Positions 58,663 to 64,000 of a DNA stretch of 64,000 bases are shown here, piece by piece. The notes under the pieces were generated by a model that was not told the DNA's origin, made no database searches, and saw only the letters and a program-made list of their open reading frames with translations. The translations under genes were made by a program, and so were the position numbers. The stretch comes from Sparassis latifolia (lineage: Eukaryota > Basidiomycota > Agaricomycetes > Polyporales > Sparassidaceae), in the NCBI GenBank assembly GCA_018466975.1, contig CM031558.1, positions 992,001 through 1,056,000 of the forward strand. The letters are read 5' to 3'. Numbering within the stretch: the stretch's first letter is position 1; every line of letters starts with the position of its first letter.

Positions 58663-59684
58663 CGCAGTTGTCGCTGTTATTGTGCTGTAAAATGACAGAC
58701 AAATCATTGCATTCTTTGCTTCATGTGCTAGCGTCGTCGTGTGTCTCGCTGGTATCGACGTATCGTTTGATGCCGCAGCGTCGGGGCTGTGGTTTGGCCT
58801 CGAAGTAGCCTCGAAGTCTCTGGTTCTGCGCCCAGACACGATTTGAGTCCGATTTTCTCCGTAATAGGCGAGCAGCGATCAAAAGTAAGTACCGAGCTAT
58901 CCCGCAACGATGACGGCGCAGTAGATAGATGTATGCAAATGTCTTCGCAGCAGGGCATTGGCAGGGCAACTGAAAAGGTGCGCAGCGTAGAGATACCCGC
59001 GAGCTGCGCGAAATGCATAAGTTCCGCGTGCTCACCTTAGCCAACGCCGTACTTGTAACGGCTGGGGTCAGTACAAGTAACAATCCCCTCGCCTTTTACT
59101 AGGGGATTCCGTGTTCTGACCCGCTGTAAGCCGTAAACGCAATTTTTCAGCAGTTAGCTTCGTCTGGGAGCATTATATCTTTTTCCAAATCTCGTTATGT
59201 TGTGTTCGCAGAATAATCGGCGAACCGGGTCGGCATGTGGTAGTGAGAGATTTGTCGTGTGCTTTGCAAGACAATCTGCGAGCGTACGATATAAGTCGCG
59301 GACTGTTCCTATGTCAAGTTGTCCTATTTCTACGTCACCCTCCATGTAAAGTGTATCTATCCGCTCCCGTGCTCCAAGCTCGGGATATGATGAATGCCTC
59401 GTGGTGATATTACAAGTATTCCGAAAGCGCAGCTGGCCCGACGTACGTATCAGAGTCGCTTGTGTGCTCTTCTCTCGCTGATGAACGTTGGTCCTGTGCG
59501 GCCGTCGCAGCAGAGAAGAGGACGATAAGGACGAGGATTGGCCCCAGGGATTGTCCGGCAGAAGGGGCCGGGCGGTACCGCAGCTCTCGGGAGTCATCAA
59601 AACACGTACGCGGAGACGCCGAACGCTGCTGTGCTCCGAGTCGGAATATATCACTTCTGTCTCTCTGCGCGAGAGCAATGTGCT
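58663..59684. other. Intergenic region between cox4 and oma1
   Basis: About 1 kb in a tandem pair. It contains a strongly palindromic element at 59058-59134 (listed separately). Long minus-strand frames (59154-59885) overlap the oma1 5' end but have no recognisable content. No gene called. Confidence 0.4.
59058..59134. repeat. Nested inverted-repeat element (three stems)
   Basis: Outer arms ACGGCT (59058-59063) and AGCCGT (59129-59134), middle arms GGGTCAG (59065-59071) and CTGACCC (59116-59122), inner arms AATCCCCT (59082-59089) and AGGGGATT (59101-59108) with an 11-nt loop. All three pairs are exact and nested, so the transcript would fold into one long interrupted hairpin. It could be a small MITE remnant, a structured UTR or a non-coding RNA. 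Confidence 0.65.
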
Positions 59685-61682
59685 ATGTTGCGGCCACTGA
59701 CACGCACCGCACCCTCTCTCCTCCGCCGTTCCCAGCCACATTCTCTTCTCCGTCGCTTTCCAGCTCTTCTGCCACCGCCATGCGCCGCACGAAGGTCCCT
59801 CCACGCCCTCCTGCCGGGTAGCACCCCCCGCAAGATATCCACCCCCGTTGCGCTCAACCTTCCCCTGAACGCGCGCACTTTCCACGCAACACGCAGGAAC
59901 GAGTCTCTCCCAATAATCCCCCTGCTCGCGGGCATTTTTAAAGTAGGTTCTCTCACTTGCCTATCACACCAAGGAGGCTGAGAGCACAGTGCATTTTTAT
60001 ACTATTTGCAGACCTCAGCCGCACTTCAGGTCGCCGGTACCATATCCCGCGTCGTGCTCACCTTCATACCCGTCGTATTTCTCAAGAAGATGAAGTTCCA
60101 CAGGGTCCTCTACCACCTCGAGAAGGTCGGCTCCGAAAACCAGGATAAGAAGGACGAAGTCGTGCGCAGAATCCGACACAGTACCACCCTCCTCAAGATT
60201 CTGATACTAACCCCCATCCTGCTCTTCTGGGTCACCATCATGGCCAGCTTGGAACGAACACCCCTGACAGGGCGGTGAGCACCCCGATCCGCCCTGGTGC
60301 CGATTCAACTCACAATCGCGCCCTGCAGGTGGAGGCTGATCTTGTTGTCACCCGAAGAGGAGGACGACATCGCCATGCAGCTCGCAGGCCCAGGATGGTA
60401 CCGGGCCGTCGGCGACATCCTCTCGCAAAATGGCCAGCCAAGGCCCTTGCCAGCGTCAGATTGGCGCCTTTCCTGGGTGCGGGACACGCTGCGCCAGCTT
60501 GAGGCGGTCATACCAGTCCTCCTGCATGAGGAGGAGGCCGTCCCGGACTGGATGGAGTGCGGCCCCGACGACATTCCCCTGCCCCCGCCTGCGGAGTACC
60601 CCCTGCGCCCGCGCCCTCGTGGGTCCGAGTATTTCCGCTTGGTAGCAGAGCTGTCGTGCTCGCGCGCCGTGTCCCCTGCGCCGCACGCGATCTCGGGCCC
60701 GCCGTACTCGCTGATCGTTGTAGACGAGCCCGAGTCCTCGAACGCGTTCTCGTACGGCTTCGGGCCTGACGGGGCGGGCGGCGTCGTGGTCTTCTCCGGG
60801 TTCCTCGACGACGTCCTGTCGCGGAACCCGTCGGCCGCCCCTGCTGCAGTGCAGCCGCAGGAGAGGTCGTGGTGGGCGGCGCTGTTCGGGAGCCTCTTTG
60901 CGCTGAACTCGCCGCCGGCCGTGCACCCGGTCCCCACGGAGGAGCAGACGTCCGAGCTCGCGATCTTGCTTGCGCACGAGCTCGCGCATCTGATCCTCGC
61001 GCACCACATCGAGACGCTCTCGTCGGGCTCGATCATCGTGCCCGGCGTGATGTCCATCGTGACGGACATCGTCCGTACGCTGCTGTTCCCCATCACCATG
61101 CTTTGTGCGTCCCCATTTATTGCCGCGCACTCGTATCGATGAATTTACCTATATGTTGTACAGTCGGGCCCTTCATCAACGATGCCATGGCGGGTCTCGG
61201 CAAGCTCGGGTCGGGGGAATTCACCAAGGTCTCTGAGTACTGCACCAGCCAGCACCAAGAGATCGAGGCGGACATCGTCTCCGCAAGGTCAGAATCTTTC
61301 ATTTGAAACTTAAATTAAAAAAACCTAGTCAAATTTCCGCGCGATGCTGAAATCTACCGCCAGATTACTCGCCCACGCTGGCTTCGACCCGCGGCACGCC
61401 GTGCGGTTCTGGGAGGACCGGCAGGAGACGCCAAAGAACGCGGAGTGCTCCCCCGCGATGGCGGAGCGGTGGTACATGCCGGACGACCCGGTCGACCCGG
61501 TGATCCCGCGGCACTGGCGGGGCGCGACGCACCCCATACATACAGTGCGCGTGCAGCGCCTGAAGCAAGAGCTTGCGCGGTGGGAGAAGGCGCGCGAGAA
61601 GGCACGGGCGGCGCGACGAACGACGCACCCGCAACCGCCATCGCAACCGCAGGATGAGGAGGGACAAGGTCAGCTAATATAG
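59685..61682 (+). CDS. OMA1: Mitochondrial inner-membrane metalloprotease Oma1
   Basis: This is an M48-family zinc protease that cleaves damaged or misfolded inner-membrane proteins and dynamin-like OPA1/Mgm1 substrates under stress. ATG 59685; the first about 85 residues are Arg/Ser/Leu-rich with no acid until position 70 or so, a targeting presequence (MLRPLTRTAPSLLRRSQPHS). A hydrophobic anchor follows (LLKILILTPILLFWVTIMAS). The protease domain has SLIVVDEPESSNAFSYGFGP, GGVVVFSGFLDDVL, the zinc motif LAHELAHLILAHH (HExxH), the downstream Glu in HQEIEADIVSAR, then LLAHAGFDPRHAVRFWEDRQ and RAERWYMP-like ends. A central Pro/Ser-rich insert (PRPRGSEYF) and a C-terminal Lys/Arg/Ala-rich tail (KQELARWEKAREKARAARRT) are extra. 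All catalytic residues present. Confidence 0.9.
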
Positions 61683-62014
61683 TCTTAGAACGGGTCGCTA
61701 GTTCGAATTCGTCGTTTATTCTGGTCCTATTTGATTTGTATCATATATCTGTTGCCCGTGCGGTCGGGCTTGTATTGAATATTCGCTGTGATATTTGCCG
61801 TCTTCACTGCACTCGTCGCGTACGGTCAGGCGTTGCACGAACGGATTGCGAAATTATTCTGTCCAGGATTAATCAGAAGCTGCGTTTATAGTGGATGGCG
61901 CTGTATGGCGCAGATGAGTGTGGGTGTTGGGATATCCAGAATATAGCTGAGTGTCTGCCTCGAGTTCAACTTACAACTGCTTCGACGCGTATGTATGAAG
62001 GGAAGAAGGGAGGG
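61683..62014. other. Convergent intergenic region, oma1 / svf1
   Basis: These 332 bp hold both 3' ends. Two gene termini face each other; nothing else seen. Confidence 0.35.
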
Positions 62015-63455
62015 CTAAGATATAAACGTAGCTTCGGTGTAAACACTTCCCGGTATCTGCAATACTCCAGAAGAGCCAGGAATGAGGCCTTCGGGCACGG
62101 CGACACTTAACGTGACTGAGTTGAGCCACTAAAATTCCTGTCAGCAACCATGCACGCGAAGAAATAAATAAACGACTGGCCTGGTAAATGTACGGCTTCG
62201 TGCCGGCGACGTAGTTGACCACCGTCTTGATCACCTTTGGGATCTCCGCGAGGACGTCCACCTTCTCGATCAGCCCTTTATACGCGTCCGGTTGGCCGAC
62301 GTCAAATTGCAACGTCGCGTCCAGCGCGCCCTGGGCGTCGGGTACGATCGACGGCGCTGCCCACCGGAAGACGAACTCCGTTGGGGCAGCGTATCCAGTA
62401 TCGGGGTCGATAGCGGTCTTGGAGTGGACTGCGCGCGACATCACATCCGCCTGGTCGGGCAGCGCCTGGTCCGGCCACTTCGTCTCCGCGGTGACCGCCG
62501 CGAGCTTGCCGCCGAGCACGAGCGAACCAATGTTCACAGAGACGAAACCGGAGCCCGCGCCCTTGCCCCCGTACGAGTCGATCGTGGTGAACTCCATCTG
62601 AATGGCAGACGCGCCGCCGAACGCGTCGCTCTGGAAGTGCGCGAAGTTCCAGCGCGCGGCGACGAGGTTCGGGCGCATGCCCTGGATCGCGTGCACGAAC
62701 ATGCCGGGGCCCTTAACGCTGGTCGCCTGGCCGTGGTGGATGATCATGCCCGACACGGAGTCGCGTGGCCAGAAGCGGTGCACGACGTAGCCCTCCGGGT
62801 TCGCGGTATCTGTGCCGAAGTAGGAGAACCCGCCCTTGGGGCCCTTCCCGACCTTCCACCCAGGCGCGGAGGCGGGGCGCGCGATGTCGACGGAGATCTG
62901 GAGGTCGTCGGAGAGGTTGGCGCGGATCACGTACGTCTCTGGCGTGTCGGTGCCCGGGGCGGACTTGTGAGTGATGGTGAACTCGTCGGCCTTGCTGGAG
63001 CGCTTGTCTAGGCCAGGGGGTGGGGTAACGAAGTTGGATACATTTATAGATCGCCATGTCGACTCTTTTGTATTCGGATTGTAGATCTTGCAGGTGAACT
63101 GGATGGTCGGAAACCAAACGCTGAGATTCACACGATCTAAATCCATGAATACACAGCAGGCGCTCGCGAGACTCACCCCACGGCCGAGTGGATCACTTGG
63201 CACATGAACGACGTGCCGTCCTCGAGGAAATTGTACCAGGTCTGCGTCTCTACTGCGAAGCCTCCTGCGCAGGTCCACTCCGTGTCCTGTGGTTCTAATT
63301 CGCCAAAAAGGTCGTCACCCTGGAACTCAGAGGAGACAGGATGGAAATTGGGCGCATCGGGGGCAACTGGAGGGGACGTCCTGGAAAACGAACATGAGAG
63401 AGCGACAGCTCGAGAGGGGTAAATTAGGACTTACGAGAAGATGGCGGAGAACATG
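62015..63455 (-). CDS. SVF1: Svf1-like oxidative-stress survival protein
   Basis: This is a lipocalin-like double-domain protein that in yeast protects against oxidative stress and takes part in ceramide transport between ER and Golgi. ATG 63455 (MFSAIFS). Exon 2 gives FQGDDLFGELEPQDTEWTC AGGFAVETQTWYNFLEDGTS and FMCQVIHSAVG. The main exon encodes VWFPTIQFTCKIYNPNTKES, RWFWPRD-type blocks (VVHRFWPRDSVSGMIIHHGQ), GPGMFVHAIQGMRPNLVAAR WNFAHFQSD and EFTTIDSYGGKGAGSGFVSV. After YVAGTKPYIYQ the last intron must use GC-AG (62129-62180) to give WLNSVTLSVAVPEGLI...TEATFIS and stop at 62015; read-through gives a frame without family similarity. Confidence 0.9.
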
Positions 63456-63851
63456 GTGGAGTGGAGAAGCCCTTGCAGGGACTGCTGTTACTCGAGCTTC
63501 TGTCACTGCAGAACGGACACGGCATGGATCCTGACGTAATGCTGCTTGATCCCAAATGAGGAAACTGTATGTCTGCGCGCTTGCCACCGGCGACGCGGCG
63601 ACGCCTGCAGCTTTGCGATGGTAACGCGGCACCTCATGATCATGACTGGCAGACGGTGTTCGCACACCAATTCGTCGTCTTTCTCCTCCTCGTCTCTCTC
63701 GCGAATCTCACCGAGCTTCCCAGATACTCGGTTAGTTTGCGTTTTGGTTCGCCATTTCACCTGCATCGTCTTCTCCAGCTCCATCGTTATCTGATAATGG
63801 TGAGCGCACATCGCGCAGCGCCATTATAGCCCTGACCTCGATGCCGCAGTC
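63456..63851. promoter_or_regulatory. Divergent promoter region, svf1 / F-box gene
   Basis: These 396 bp lie between divergent starts. An imperfect palindromic tract near 63580-63600 and open frames with no recognisable content; nothing firm. Confidence 0.3.
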
Positions 63852-64000
63852 ATGCCAATGTCGGCCCTGACCGCTATATCAATCAATTATACCGGCCAGT
63901 TCTGCTGGTACATACCCGCTGAAATTCGCGATAGAATAATTGATACCCTCCACGCCGACCGCCCCGCCCTGCGCGCTTGCAGCCTCACCTGCCATGGATG
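63852..64000 (+). CDS. F-box-like protein, 5' end (runs off the window)
   Basis: The frame from 63852 reads MPMSALTAISINYTGQFCWY, IPAEIRDRIIDTLHADRPAL and RACSLTCHGW, which matches the N-terminal F-box of the large basidiomycete family (P-x-E-[IL]-x-D-x-IID-x-L, then the C-S-L-T-C-x-x-W helix). An upstream ATG at 63841 is out of frame. Only about 50 codons lie inside the window, so length and C-terminal content cannot be judged. Confidence 0.65.
   Translation, partial: MPMSALTAISINYTGQFCWYIPAEIRDRIIDTLHADRPALRACSLTCHG

Noticed and set aside
59154..59885. 243-codon minus-strand frame upstream of and overlapping oma1
   Set aside because: Overlaps the clear Oma1 presequence exon and has low-complexity content.
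60305..61099. 264-codon minus-strand frame opposite oma1
   Set aside because: It is a GC-rich shadow of the Oma1 protease exon; its composition (Ser/Ala/Arg) and lack of family motifs show it is not a gene.
62292..63011. 239-codon plus-strand frame opposite svf1
   Set aside because: Antisense shadow of the GC-rich Svf1 exon, which has clear family motifs.

Overview
The window is nuclear DNA of a filamentous fungus, most likely an agaricomycete basidiomycete of the polypore type. The evidence is gene architecture and content. Most genes are cut by many 45-65 nt GT-AG introns, genes lie on both strands with 200-900 nt gaps, and each unit is a single eukaryotic gene. The proteins are eukaryotic (Mediator, tri-snRNP, CK2, RNase H2, mitochondrial ribosome and COX subunits), with typical basidiomycete extras (F-box families, a membrane P450, OPT and MFS transporters). 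The species cannot be named from sequence alone. No tRNA, rRNA, CRISPR array or intact transposon was seen.

Layout. 0-5 kb: the 3' end of a nicotinate phosphoribosyltransferase, an AT-rich gap, then a four-BRCT Dpb11/Rad4/TopBP1 protein (-). 5-9 kb: mitochondrial ribosomal protein uL30m (+) and a cytochrome P450 (-). 9-18 kb: a deaminase-MYND fusion protein (+), the double AAA+ ATPase Rix7 (+) and the PP2A methylesterase Ppe1 (-). 18-30 kb: Med19 (-), an MFS transporter (+), a SARAF-like membrane protein (+), a protein with a 14-residue coiled-coil repeat (+) and an OPT oligopeptide transporter (+). 30-41 kb: an F-box-like protein (+), a formamidase (-), an arrestin-domain protein with a long disordered tail (-) and a TPR protein (+). 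41-53 kb: RNase H2 catalytic subunit (-), CK2 beta (+), an FAD monooxygenase (-), Snu66/SART1 (-) and a uridine kinase-UPRT fusion (+). 53-64 kb: coiled-coil gene debris, a divergent CAX-type cation exchanger (-), COX subunit Vb (+), Oma1 (+), Svf1 (-) and the start of an F-box gene (+) running off the right edge.

Most genes are housekeeping: replication checkpoint, ribosome biogenesis, splicing, transcription, mitochondrial respiration and quality control, nucleotide and NAD salvage. They do not form a pathway cluster; the P450, FAD monooxygenase and transporters lie far apart among housekeeping genes. Several pairs are divergent with short shared promoters: Snu66/uridine kinase (206 bp), RNase H2/CK2 beta (304 bp), CAX/COX Vb (328 bp), Med19/MFS (310 bp) and Dpb11/uL30m (353 bp).

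The points most worth a second look are the deaminase-MYND fusion, the CAX-like exchanger whose catalytic motifs are eroded, the repeat protein with a probable frameshift, a 12-nt microexon in the P450, three inferred GC-AG introns, a flavoprotein with Gln in place of the usual GD-motif Asp, and a nested palindrome between COX Vb and OMA1. Exon joins were made by eye from frame, GT-AG (or GC-AG) ends and family conservation; cDNA would settle them.
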